NCBI GenBank assembly: GCA_903845455.1
Contig: CAIMXN010000079.1
Span: 1 to 9,277 of the forward strand
DNA from: an uncultured beta proteobacterium
GTDB lineage: Bacteria > Pseudomonadota > Gammaproteobacteria > Burkholderiales > Burkholderiaceae
Direction: 5' to 3'
DNA length: 9,277 nucleotides
How positions within the stretch are numbered: position 1 is the first letter of the stretch; each line of letters starts with the position of its first letter. Position numbers and translations under genes: made by a program. Of the stretch, positions 1 through 6,731 are shown piece after piece. The notes beneath the pieces are model-generated. The model was not told the origin of the DNA and did not search any database. It worked only from the letters and a program-made list of their open reading frames with translations.

Positions 1-1
1 A

Positions 2-67
2 ATGAATGACGTAAGTCCAAACAAGTTCGCGACCACGGTTTTTATACACATCTACTACTCGTTTCAT
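2..67 (-). CDS. Start of an unrecognised gene, cut by the left window edge
   Basis: Reading leftward on the minus strand, an ATG at 67-65 opens 22 stop-free codons to the window edge (MKRVVDVYKNRGRELVWTYV, then I-H). An AGG at 79-77 lies nine bases before the ATG and could serve as a weak ribosome binding site. The start is 31 bases after the stop of the DUF4239-like gene and on the same strand, so it could be the next gene of that transcript. The peptide is basic and then turns aromatic/hydrophobic, but 22 residues are too few to assign a family. An open frame of this length is expected fairly often by chance, so the call rests mainly on position and composition. Confidence 0.4.
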   Translation of the reverse strand, partial: MKRVVDVYKNRGRELVWTYVIH

Positions 68-98
68 TTTTTATCGCCTATTTAGGTGCTATACCGCT

Positions 99-986
99 TC
101 ATTTTTCTGATGTACTTGGGCTGCTGGTGTGTTTCTGCTGACCTATGGTATTACTTAAATGAATTAAATTGCGTGGCTCAATTTTAATAACCCCGCCTCT
201 TGGACTATCGATGTCGGCAATTAAAAAGAAGGAGACTGCAATGACAAACGGAAAAATCATAAAGAGGGAGATATTGTGGGTAAAGTTCCTTGCCCCAAAA
301 CCCACCAAGAGATTCGCACAAACCGCGATGGCTCCCATCAACCCCCAAGCAGTGAAGGGGATGCGGTTCCACCAGGAGGCTTGAGTGTAGCCTTGAGAAT
401 TCAGGACATCATTCATACCAGAGATGGCTAAGGCAGTGATCGCATTGGTTTGAGACCGTGCCACTGGTAAAAGTTCCTGCCAGAGTGCACTCTGAAGTTC
501 CTCGGTCCGTTTAATAATTTCTTTTGCTGTCTCTCGATCTTGCTTGGAGTAATACAAGATGCGTTGATCAAGATAACTGCGCAAAAGTACTTTGATTGTT
601 GCTGATGGTGCTGCAGGTAGAAAATCAGCGCGCAGGTACTCCGTACCAATCGCATTTGCTTCTGCCTCCTCTAGTACTTCTCTTTGATCATGCCGATCAA
701 TTGCCATGGAGAAGGTAAAGCCAATGATCAGCCCTAACAGCGTTAGTGTCGCCGTTTGAATAATCCCTAAATCAGAAGAGGTGTCGCTGTCTTTGGTACG
801 GTATTTACTCAGTACTGCATTACCAATCCAAACAGAAGCCGCACACACTAAAAAAGTAAAGACAAAGACAAGAGAGGGGTGGTTAAGGAGGTATTTAATT
901 TTAAAAAGTCCCTGGATACAAAATATCTTTTGTGACGTTGTGAATATCGCGATGACCAGTAAAAGCCATCGTGATATCCAGTTCAT
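99..986 (-). CDS. DUF4239 / bestrophin-like membrane protein
   Basis: Integral membrane protein resembling the DUF4239 (bestrophin-like domain) family; its function is unknown. Numbering is from the ATG at 986 (295 aa). There are two N-terminal hydrophobic segments (about 38-59 and 73-95), the second ending in GFTFSMAIDRHDQR (89-102). The family-like EANAIGT stretch (109-115) follows, then a long soluble helical middle. Two more membrane segments lie at about 212-230 and 238-256, followed by DIDSPRGG and a polar tail. The start is uncertain. The ATG at 986 overlaps the 3' end of the upstream dehydrogenase gene by 86 bases and has no obvious Shine-Dalgarno. The predicted first membrane helix begins just after that gene's stop, where the only start-like codon is an ATT at 899-897, preceded by AGGGA about nine bases away (266 aa). 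Translational coupling to the upstream gene is likely. The family call is from remembered motifs, so it is good but not certain. Confidence 0.8.
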   Translation of the reverse strand: MNWISRWLLLVIAIFTTSQKIFCIQGLFKIKYLLNHPSLVFVFTFLVCAASVWIGNAVLSKYRTKDSDTSSDLGIIQTATLTLLGLIIGFTFSMAIDRHDQREVLEEAEANAIGTEYLRADFLPAAPSATIKVLLRSYLDQRILYYSKQDRETAKEIIKRTEELQSALWQELLPVARSQTNAITALAISGMNDVLNSQGYTQASWWNRIPFTAWGLMGAIAVCANLLVGFGARNFTHNISLFMIFPFVIAVSFFLIADIDSPRGGVIKIEPRNLIHLSNTIGQQKHTSSPSTSEK

Positions 987-2046
987 TGTGTATCAGTTCA
1001 AGGCATTTAGTCACGCCTGCCTCACCCATTGCGCCTAAGCCATATAAGAATGGGCGACCAATCAGCGTACCCCGTGCGCCCAAAGCCCAGGCTTTTAAGA
1101 CATCTTGCCCAGAACGAATGCCGCCATCCATCCATACTTCAATATCCTTGCCAACTGCTGCCACAATGCCGGGTAGCGCCTGAATGCTGGACACGGCGCC
1201 ATCAAGCTGGCGACCACCATGGTTAGAAACAATCAGGGCATCAGCACCTGAGTTAGCCGCTAGACGAGCATCTTCGGCATCCAAGATGCCTTTAATAATG
1301 AGCTTGCCACCCCAGAGTTTTTTGATCCACTCCACATCTCCCCAGTTCAAGCCTGGATCAAATTGCTCGGCTGTCCAGGAGGCGAGGGAAGACATATTGC
1401 CAACGCCACTAGCGTGACCCACAATATTACGGAAGGTTCTGCGCGGTGTCATTGCCATGCCCAAACACCAGCGGGGCTTGGTGGCCATATTGATCATATT
1501 AGCAATGGTCAGTTTGGGGGGTGCTGAGAGACCATTCTTCAGATCTTTGTGGCGTTGCCCTAAAATTTGTAGGTCTAGTGTGAGTACCAAGGCTGACACC
1601 TTGGCAACCTTAGCACGTTCAATGAGTCGTTCGATAAAGCCACGATCCTTCATGACATAGAGCTGAAACCAAAATGGCTTAGTTGTGCGTTCAGCGACAT
1701 CTTCAATCGAGCAGATGCTCATCGTGGATAAGCAAAAAGGCACACCAAATTTTTCTGCAGCACGGGCTGCTAGGATTTCACCATCGGCATGCTGCATACC
1801 AGTCAAACCAGTCGGGGCGAGTGCAACCGGCATGGCTACGGATTCACCTATCATAGTAGTTTTGGTGGTGCGATTGGTCATATCTACTGCCACCCGCTGG
1901 CGTAGTTTAATTTTCTGAAAATCGGATTCATTAGCACGGTAGGTTGATTCAGTCCAAGACCCTGAATCGGCATAGTCATAAAACATCTTGGGAGTACGTT
2001 TTTGATGAAGTATCCGCAGATCTTCAATATTCGTAATGATGGCCAC
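901..2046 (-). CDS. FMN-dependent alpha-hydroxy-acid dehydrogenase (L-lactate / glycolate oxidase family)
   Basis: Oxidises an L-2-hydroxy acid (lactate, glycolate, mandelate or similar) to the 2-oxo acid with FMN. Members pass electrons to the respiratory chain or to oxygen. The 381-residue length fits the family. The active-site set is complete: Tyr25 (FYDYADSGS), the FMN-site APTG loop (77-80), Tyr130 (FQLYV), Asp158 (TLDL), Arg165 (GQRHKD), Lys252 (LIIKGI), catalytic His276 and Arg279 (SNHGGRQLDG), and the phosphate-binding DGGIR (307-311) and GRP (330-332). The start is a GTG at 2046-2044 with a strong AGAAGGA six bases upstream; no in-frame ATG fits better. The stop lies inside the 5' end of the DUF4239-like frame, so the two are probably cotranscribed. 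The exact substrate cannot be read from sequence: LldD, glycolate oxidase and mandelate dehydrogenase share all these residues. I therefore give no symbol. Confidence 0.95.
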   Translation of the reverse strand: MAIITNIEDLRILHQKRTPKMFYDYADSGSWTESTYRANESDFQKIKLRQRVAVDMTNRTTKTTMIGESVAMPVALAPTGLTGMQHADGEILAARAAEKFGVPFCLSTMSICSIEDVAERTTKPFWFQLYVMKDRGFIERLIERAKVAKVSALVLTLDLQILGQRHKDLKNGLSAPPKLTIANMINMATKPRWCLGMAMTPRRTFRNIVGHASGVGNMSSLASWTAEQFDPGLNWGDVEWIKKLWGGKLIIKGILDAEDARLAANSGADALIVSNHGGRQLDGAVSSIQALPGIVAAVGKDIEVWMDGGIRSGQDVLKAWALGARGTLIGRPFLYGLGAMGEAGVTKCLELIHNELDITMAFTGHRDIHNVTKDILYPGTF

Positions 2047-2186
2047 TCTGTATCCTTCTCTTTAAGGTCCAATATATAGGCTTTGACCTAATTAAGCTCT
2101 ATCTTAGCAATACCAAGCATTTGTTTCTACAATAGGAGGGTTGTCCCTAACTGGGGCCTTGTTTTCTATTTGTCGAAGACTTTCCA
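2047..2186. promoter_or_regulatory. Divergent intergenic region between the dehydrogenase and the EamA gene
   Basis: This 140-base non-coding gap separates divergent starts and must hold signals for at least the leftward dehydrogenase transcript. On the minus strand the bases at 2109-2101 read TGCTAAGAT, an extended -10-like element (TGn plus TAAGAT) without a convincing -35. It would place a start near 2094 and leave a leader of about 48 bases. Between it and the GTG start, an imperfect inverted repeat (TAAGGTC at 2063-2069, GACCTAA at 2085-2091) could be an operator. On the plus strand, TTGTCC (2141-2146) and TTCTAT (2164-2169) are 17 bases apart, but the second is a poor -10. None of these is proven. 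Confidence 0.35.
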
Positions 2187-3110
2187 ATGCACCAGCTCAA
2201 TTTAGCCACTATTTTCTATTTAGTTGTTGCCACTGCGCTATGGGCTGGAAATGCAATCGCTGGGCGTCTGCTGGTTGGCACTATTTCTCCAATTACTCTA
2301 AGTACAGTTCGTTGGGGTTTAGCCGCGTTGATATTGCTCCCTTTTGGTTGGCGCATTTTTAAGCGTGATAGTGCGCTATGGCAAAACAAGACCCGTTTTG
2401 TATTCCTCGGGCTTTTTGGGGTGGGCAGTTATAACGCCTTACTCTATCTTGCTTTACAAACCTCCACCCCAATTAACGTCACTTTGATTGGGGCAAGCAT
2501 GCCAATTTGGATGCTGTTGATTGGGACAGTGTTCTATAAAGTTCATCCGACTTTTTTACAGATCATTGGTGCGGTAGTTTCACTTTTTGGTGTTGCGCTA
2601 GTATTAACCAGGGGTGAGATCTCAGCCTTATTGTCAATGCAACTCGTGAGTGGTGATCTGTTGATCATGCTTGCCACCATCTTATGGGCTGCGTATAGCT
2701 GGATGTTGAGTCATCCTGGGAAAAGTCCTGAACGTCAGTGGCCCTGGGCAGATTTTCTGATGGCACAAATATTAGTAGGCTTGGTATGGACGCTATTTTT
2801 TGATAGTTTTGAAATGGCAAGGGGCCATGCCTTTCTGAACCTCAATCTATTTAGTGCTTCACTCATTCTATTTGTGGCAATAGGTCCCTCCTTAATTGCA
2901 TACCGCTGCTGGGGTTTGGGTGTCCATGGCGCAGGGCCGACTGTGGCAGCATTTTTTGCTAACCTCATCCCCTTATTTACCGCGTTGTTATCGGCCGCAA
3001 TGCTAGGGGAACCTCCCAAGCTCTTTCACGGCTTAGCTTTTGCATTGATTGTCACCGGAATTTTGGTTTCATCATCAAAAGCCAAGGTTAATAAAAGTAA
3101 GGTGTCTTGA
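2187..3110 (+). CDS. EamA/DMT-family inner-membrane transporter
   Basis: Drug/metabolite transporter superfamily permease of 307 residues, the usual size for a two-EamA-repeat, ten-helix protein. The N-terminal repeat opens with ATALWAGNAIAGRLLVGTIS and TVRWGLAALILLPF, and continues through the typical Ser/Thr-rich hairpin (LQTSTPINVTLIGASMPIW). The second repeat begins near LLIMLATILWAAYSWML and ends with helices around FANLIPLFTALLSAAMLGEP and ALIVTGILV. A short Lys/Ser-rich cytoplasmic tail follows. Family members export or exchange amino acids, nucleosides or other metabolites, but substrate is not predictable from sequence. The start is an ATG with only a weak purine-rich stretch (CGAAGAC) upstream. 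It lies 76 bases before tcuA on the same strand with no good terminator between, so cotranscription is possible. A role in exporting or importing a metabolite of the tcu cluster is inference only. Confidence 0.92.
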   Translation: MHQLNLATIFYLVVATALWAGNAIAGRLLVGTISPITLSTVRWGLAALILLPFGWRIFKRDSALWQNKTRFVFLGLFGVGSYNALLYLALQTSTPINVTLIGASMPIWMLLIGTVFYKVHPTFLQIIGAVVSLFGVALVLTRGEISALLSMQLVSGDLLIMLATILWAAYSWMLSHPGKSPERQWPWADFLMAQILVGLVWTLFFDSFEMARGHAFLNLNLFSASLILFVAIGPSLIAYRCWGLGVHGAGPTVAAFFANLIPLFTALLSAAMLGEPPKLFHGLAFALIVTGILVSSSKAKVNKSKVS

Positions 3111-3177
3111 TCTTCGTCTAGGATTTAAATCAAGAAACACTTTAAAGTTATTTTTTTAGATTAGTCGTAAATATTTT

Positions 3178-3180
3178 AGG
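3178..3180 (+). promoter_or_regulatory. Ribosome binding site that fixes the tcuA start
   Basis: The AGG here (within TTTTAGG) is six bases before the ATG at 3187 but directly abuts the in-frame TTG at 3181. Spacing therefore favours the ATG and a 472-residue TcuA over the TTG and 474 residues. Confidence 0.6.
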
Positions 3181-3186
3181 TTGAGT

Positions 3187-4605
3187 ATGGTTGATGTTCT
3201 TGTCATTGGTGGTGGAAATGCTGCTCTGTGTGCCGCTTTAATGGCAAGAGAGGCGGGCGCTAGCGTGCTACTTTTGGAATCGGCCCCAAGAGAATGGCGC
3301 GGAGGCAATTCTGCTCATACTCGTAATATTCGTTCCATGCACGATGCTCCTGAAGATGTGATGAGTGAGGCCTATTCTGAAGAAGAGTATTGGCAAGATG
3401 TGCTCAAGGTCACCAGTGGCATTACCGATGAAACATTAGCTCGCCTCACAATTCGGGCATCTGCGCAGTGTCGTGGCTGGATGCAAAAGCATGGCGTCAG
3501 ATTTCAGCCACCATTATCTGGCACACTCAATTTATCCAGAACCAATGCTTTCTTTATGGGGGGTGGAAAAGCCTTGGTGAATGCTTATTACCGGAGTGCT
3601 GAAAAACTTGGCGTCAAGATTCGTTATGAGGCGACAGTAAGTTCCCTGGATATCCAAGAGGGAAAATTCTTGGCGGCTTATATTGGTAATGAACGTATCG
3701 AAGCAAAGTCTTGTGTATTGGCTGCTGGTGGTTTTGAATCGAATCGTGAGTGGTTAAAGGAAGCGTGGGGCATCAATGAATTCGGTGAGGCGCCTGCGGA
3801 CAACTTCTTAATTCGGGGAACTCGGTTTAACAAGGGCATTCTCTTAAAGCAATTGATTGAGATGGGTGTCGATACTGTGAGTGATGCTACTCAAGCGCAT
3901 ATGGTGGCAGTGGACGCACGTGCTCCGCTGTATGACGGAGGAATCTGTACCCGAGTAGATTGCGTTTCCTTCGGAATCGTTGTGAATAAAGATGCTCAGC
4001 GCTTTTCCGACGAAGGCGAAGATTTCTGGCCAAAACGTTATGCGTTTTGGGGAAGATTAGTAGCTCATCAAGCCGGTCAGATTGGCTATGCCATTATTGA
4101 CTCGAAAGTATTGGGTAGATTTATGCCGCCAGTATTTCCAGGGGATAAGGCGGATACTTTAGAAGAGTTAGCCGATATGCTGGGCCTAGATAGGCAAGCC
4201 CTATTGAAAACAGTACGCGAATATAACGCTGCTTGTAGAGTCGGCACCTTTGATCATACGATCATGGATGATTGTCATACGGAGGGCTTAGCGCCCGCTA
4301 AGACCCACTGGGCGCTACCCATTGATACGGGCCCATTTTATGGCTATACCTTGCGACCTGGTGTGACCTTTACGTATCTTGGACTTAAGACTACTGAACA
4401 GTCTGCGGTACATTTTGGTGGCAAGCCGAGTGATAACTTATTTGTCGCTGGCGAAATGATGGCAGGAAATGTTTTAGGAAAAGGCTATGCGGCGGGTATC
4501 GGCATGGCAATTGGCACTGCTTTTGGCAGGATTGCAGGAACGCAAGCAGCGCAGGCAGCGCAATTGGCTCTTAGTCATCAGGATGTAAAACATGCAACAA
4601 CTTAA
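3187..4605 (+). CDS. tcuA: FAD-dependent tricarballylate dehydrogenase TcuA
   Basis: Flavoprotein of the succinate dehydrogenase/fumarate reductase flavin-subunit superfamily. In the characterised Salmonella system TcuA oxidises tricarballylate to cis-aconitate, reducing FAD. The 472 residues are close to the usual length. The N-terminal Rossmann motif is VLVIGGGNAALCAA (4-17), followed by the ribose-binding acidic end of strand two (LLLE, Glu31). Then comes the TcuA-like GGNSAHTRNIR (39-49). The C-terminal FAD-binding motif is FVAGEMMAGN (419-428), with the flanking glycine-rich GKGYAAGIGMAIGTAFGR typical of the superfamily. The start is chosen from the ribosome binding site spacing. The last 14 bases overlap tcuB, which indicates coupled expression of dehydrogenase and electron acceptor. 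The related CobZ flavoprotein of cobalamin synthesis is an alternative within the family, but no cobalamin gene is nearby. The substrate could also be another polycarboxylate, given the FAH-family enzyme downstream. Confidence 0.9.
   Translation: MVDVLVIGGGNAALCAALMAREAGASVLLLESAPREWRGGNSAHTRNIRSMHDAPEDVMSEAYSEEEYWQDVLKVTSGITDETLARLTIRASAQCRGWMQKHGVRFQPPLSGTLNLSRTNAFFMGGGKALVNAYYRSAEKLGVKIRYEATVSSLDIQEGKFLAAYIGNERIEAKSCVLAAGGFESNREWLKEAWGINEFGEAPADNFLIRGTRFNKGILLKQLIEMGVDTVSDATQAHMVAVDARAPLYDGGICTRVDCVSFGIVVNKDAQRFSDEGEDFWPKRYAFWGRLVAHQAGQIGYAIIDSKVLGRFMPPVFPGDKADTLEELADMLGLDRQALLKTVREYNAACRVGTFDHTIMDDCHTEGLAPAKTHWALPIDTGPFYGYTLRPGVTFTYLGLKTTEQSAVHFGGKPSDNLFVAGEMMAGNVLGKGYAAGIGMAIGTAFGRIAGTQAAQAAQLALSHQDVKHATT
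4580..4583 (+). promoter_or_regulatory. Ribosome binding site of tcuB inside tcuA
   Basis: AGGA lies eight bases before the tcuB ATG at 4592, within the tcuA coding region. It supports that start and the 14-base overlap of the two genes. Confidence 0.6.
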
Positions 4606-5737
4606 AGAACTAATACAAGAGGCTACTGTTCTAGCATCAGGTACTCCTGAGGTGGAAGCTGCGCGCATGTTGCAGATCTGTAATGCCTGTCGCTATTGTG
4701 AGGGCTTTTGTGCGGTTTTTCCAGCTATGACCCGCAGAATCGATTTCAATGTGGCTGATATGAACTACTTGGCCAATCTGTGTCATAACTGTGGCGCCTG
4801 TTTGCATGCCTGCCAATACGCTTCTCCCCATGAGTTCGGGGTCAATATTCCTCAGGTCATGGCGCAGGTTCGCAAAGAAACATATATCACTTATGCATGG
4901 CCCAAGTCATTTGGTGCTTTGTACAAAAGGAATGGCCTGACAATGGTATTAGCCAGTTCGCTTTCATTGATTGCGTTTTTGCTTCTGACCTTGTGGATTA
5001 ATGGCAACTTATTTTCTAGGTCCTTAGACGGAAACTTTTATGCCATCTTCTCCCATAACACTTTAGCGTTGATGTTTGGGCTTGTTTTTGTATTTGCCTT
5101 AGCTGCTTTGAGCGTTGGGGTATTTTCTTTCTGGAGTCAGATCTCGGTTGGTCAGATCTCAGGAGCTGCGGTAGCCGAGGCGGCGCATGATACTTTGACA
5201 TTGAAGTATCTCGGTGGTGGACACGGCGATGGTTGCAATAATGAAGACGATGCTTTTTCACTTTGGCGTAAGCGTTTTCATCACTTCACTTTTTATGGAT
5301 TTCTACTTTGCTTTGCGGCTACATCAGTAGCAACGCTCTATCACTATGTATTAGATTTGCATGCGCCCTATGCATTCAATAGTCTTCCTGTGATTTTGGG
5401 GACAATAGGTGGCATTGGTTTGCTGATTGGACCTGCTGGCTTACTCTATTTAAATATTCGGCGTAACCCACAGCACGGTGATGCGACCCAAAAGCCTATG
5501 GATAGAGCTTTTATTGTTCTCCTCTTCTTGATAAGTGCATCAGGTTTGGCGCTACTGGCTTATCGTGACACGGCATCTATGGCGATCTTGCTGGCGATTC
5601 ATCTCGGATTTGTGATGGGCTTTTTCTTGACAATACCCTATGGTAAGTTTGGGCATGGTTTTTATCGGATTGCAGCCTTGCTAAAAAATTCGATTGAGAA
5701 ACGCCAAAAAAATACCTTGGATTTTGAACCAGAGTAA
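4592..5737 (+). CDS. tcuB: TcuB, Fe-S and heme membrane protein re-oxidising TcuA
   Basis: TcuB/CitB-domain protein that takes electrons from the FADH2 of TcuA and passes them to the membrane. The Salmonella protein is reported to use 4Fe-4S clusters and heme. The 381 residues show two complete cluster motifs of CxxCxxCxxxC form: Cys30, 33, 36, 40 and Cys64, 67, 70, 74. Hydrophobic segments follow at about 116-136, 157-181, 232-253, 265-287, 306-324 and 330-350. Several histidines lie in or beside them (His155, His199, His211, His230/231, His251, His337) and are candidate heme ligands. The soluble stretch with GGGHGDGC (208-215), the run to FHHFTFYGF and the C-terminal PYGKFGHGFYR are what I recall as TcuB signatures. 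The start is set by an AGGA eight bases upstream. The gene overlaps tcuA, and the next gene begins 45 bases after its stop. Confidence 0.9.
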   Translation: MQQLKELIQEATVLASGTPEVEAARMLQICNACRYCEGFCAVFPAMTRRIDFNVADMNYLANLCHNCGACLHACQYASPHEFGVNIPQVMAQVRKETYITYAWPKSFGALYKRNGLTMVLASSLSLIAFLLLTLWINGNLFSRSLDGNFYAIFSHNTLALMFGLVFVFALAALSVGVFSFWSQISVGQISGAAVAEAAHDTLTLKYLGGGHGDGCNNEDDAFSLWRKRFHHFTFYGFLLCFAATSVATLYHYVLDLHAPYAFNSLPVILGTIGGIGLLIGPAGLLYLNIRRNPQHGDATQKPMDRAFIVLLFLISASGLALLAYRDTASMAILLAIHLGFVMGFFLTIPYGKFGHGFYRIAALLKNSIEKRQKNTLDFEPE

Positions 5738-5782
5738 GTTTTACCTTTCGCTCCTTCAATACAAAATCTACTTAAGAAAAAT

Positions 5783-6721
5783 ATGAGACTTATTACTTTT
5801 ACTCGCAGTGGATCTACTGCCCCTGAAATTGGTGCCAGACTTCCCAACCTCTCAGGTGATCTGATTTTGCCTTTTAGTGATGTTGCTCAGTCACAAGGCA
5901 TCAAAGACTTTCCAGTTGGAATGAAGGAGTTTTTACGTGCTGGTGCCAAAGTTATGGAGCAAGCAAAGGCCTGGGTTAAAACTATTCCGCAAACTGCACC
6001 GCAGTTATTGATAAAGGCTTTGAGCATTACCTATCTGCCGCCCATCATTGATGCCGAAAAGTTTCTGTGTGTGGGGAAAAATTACCGTACGCATTTGGAA
6101 GAGCTTAAACGTACCAATTTAATTAAAGAAATTCCTCAAGAACCCACTTCATTTATTAAATTAAATTCTTGTCTCTCAGGCCATGAGGCAAAAGTAGTTC
6201 GCCCCAAAGGCATCACTCGTCTAGATTACGAGCCTGAATTGGTTTTTGTGATGGGCAAGCGGGCGCTTGGCGCTAAAAAGGATGAAGCCATGAGCTATGT
6301 GGCAGGCGTTACCATTTTGAATGACCTGACTTGCCGTGACCTACAGTTGCGTGAGGTTGCTTCTGGTTCACGCTTTTGGACTGGAAAAAATATTCCTGGA
6401 TTTGGTCCCCTAGGGCCAGAGATCGTGACGATTGATGAAATTCCGGATGTTTATGATTTGTGGATGACATGTTCTGTCAATGGACAAGAGCGGATGCGCG
6501 TGAATACACAGGATCAAATTTGGAAGATCTCTGATATTTTGGAACACTTCTCTCGTTTTATTCCAATTGAAGCTGGCGATATGTTTTCAACAGGTGCGCC
6601 TGGCGGTGTCGCTGTGGGCAAAGCAAACGCAGAAGATTTATATCTCAAGCCTGGCGACGTTGTTGAGTGTTCAATCGAAGGCATTGCTACTTTAAGAACT
6701 ACGATCATTGATGAAGGCTGA
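5783..6721 (+). CDS. Fumarylacetoacetate hydrolase (FAH) family protein
   Basis: FAH-superfamily enzyme of 312 residues. Members use a divalent metal to hydrolyse or decarboxylate beta-diketo/2-oxo acids (fumarylpyruvate, acylpyruvates, oxaloacetate, 5-oxopent-3-ene-tricarboxylate and others). An N-terminal lead domain (to about residue 85) precedes the catalytic fold. Seen there are GKNYRTH (98-104, His104 candidate catalytic base), the metal-binding DYEPELVF with Glu150 and Glu152, and NDLTCRDLQ with Asp181 as the probable third ligand. The family's WTGKNIPGFGPLGP, FSTGAPGGV and the final LKPGDVVECSIEGIATLRT complete the fold, so the protein looks active. Its ribosome binding site is poor (AAGAAA). 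It lies 45 bases after tcuB and abuts the Bug gene. FAH proteins are not part of the Salmonella tcu operon, so its step is unknown. Removal of an oxaloacetate-like or acylpyruvate intermediate is a guess. Confidence 0.9.
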   Translation: MRLITFTRSGSTAPEIGARLPNLSGDLILPFSDVAQSQGIKDFPVGMKEFLRAGAKVMEQAKAWVKTIPQTAPQLLIKALSITYLPPIIDAEKFLCVGKNYRTHLEELKRTNLIKEIPQEPTSFIKLNSCLSGHEAKVVRPKGITRLDYEPELVFVMGKRALGAKKDEAMSYVAGVTILNDLTCRDLQLREVASGSRFWTGKNIPGFGPLGPEIVTIDEIPDVYDLWMTCSVNGQERMRVNTQDQIWKISDILEHFSRFIPIEAGDMFSTGAPGGVAVGKANAEDLYLKPGDVVECSIEGIATLRTTIIDEG

Positions 6722-6723
6722 GG
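6720..6723 (+). promoter_or_regulatory. Ribosome binding site that decides the Bug protein start
   Basis: GAGG overlaps the TGA stop of the FAH-family gene and lies eight bases before the ATG at 6732. The earlier in-frame ATG at 6711 has no such element and would put acidic and extra residues before the signal peptide. Confidence 0.55.
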
Positions 6724-6731
6724 CATCTAAG

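Noticed and set aside
1..98. Terminator for the leftward DUF4239-like gene
   Set aside because: No GC-rich hairpin followed by a T tract is seen on the minus strand here, so transcription probably continues leftward.
169..384. Plus-strand open frame antisense to the DUF4239-like gene
   Set aside because: The minus-strand frame has recognisable family motifs and membrane helices; this one has none and no ribosome binding site.
3139..3157. ACTTTAAAGT palindrome followed by seven T, as a terminator between the EamA gene and tcuA
   Set aside because: The ten-base palindrome has almost no G or C and no loop, so it cannot form a stable terminator hairpin.
3181..3183. TTG as the start codon of tcuA
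   Set aside because: The AGG directly touches this TTG, leaving no spacing, while the ATG six bases later is ideally placed and gives a normal TcuA N-terminus.
5016..5261. Minus-strand open frame inside tcuB, rich in Arg, His and Ser
   Set aside because: It is a shadow of a well-supported tcuB coding frame and its composition is not that of a real protein.
6711..6713. ATG overlapping the FAH-family gene as the Bug start
   Set aside because: It has no ribosome binding site and adds seven polar residues before an otherwise textbook signal peptide; the ATG at 6732 is better.
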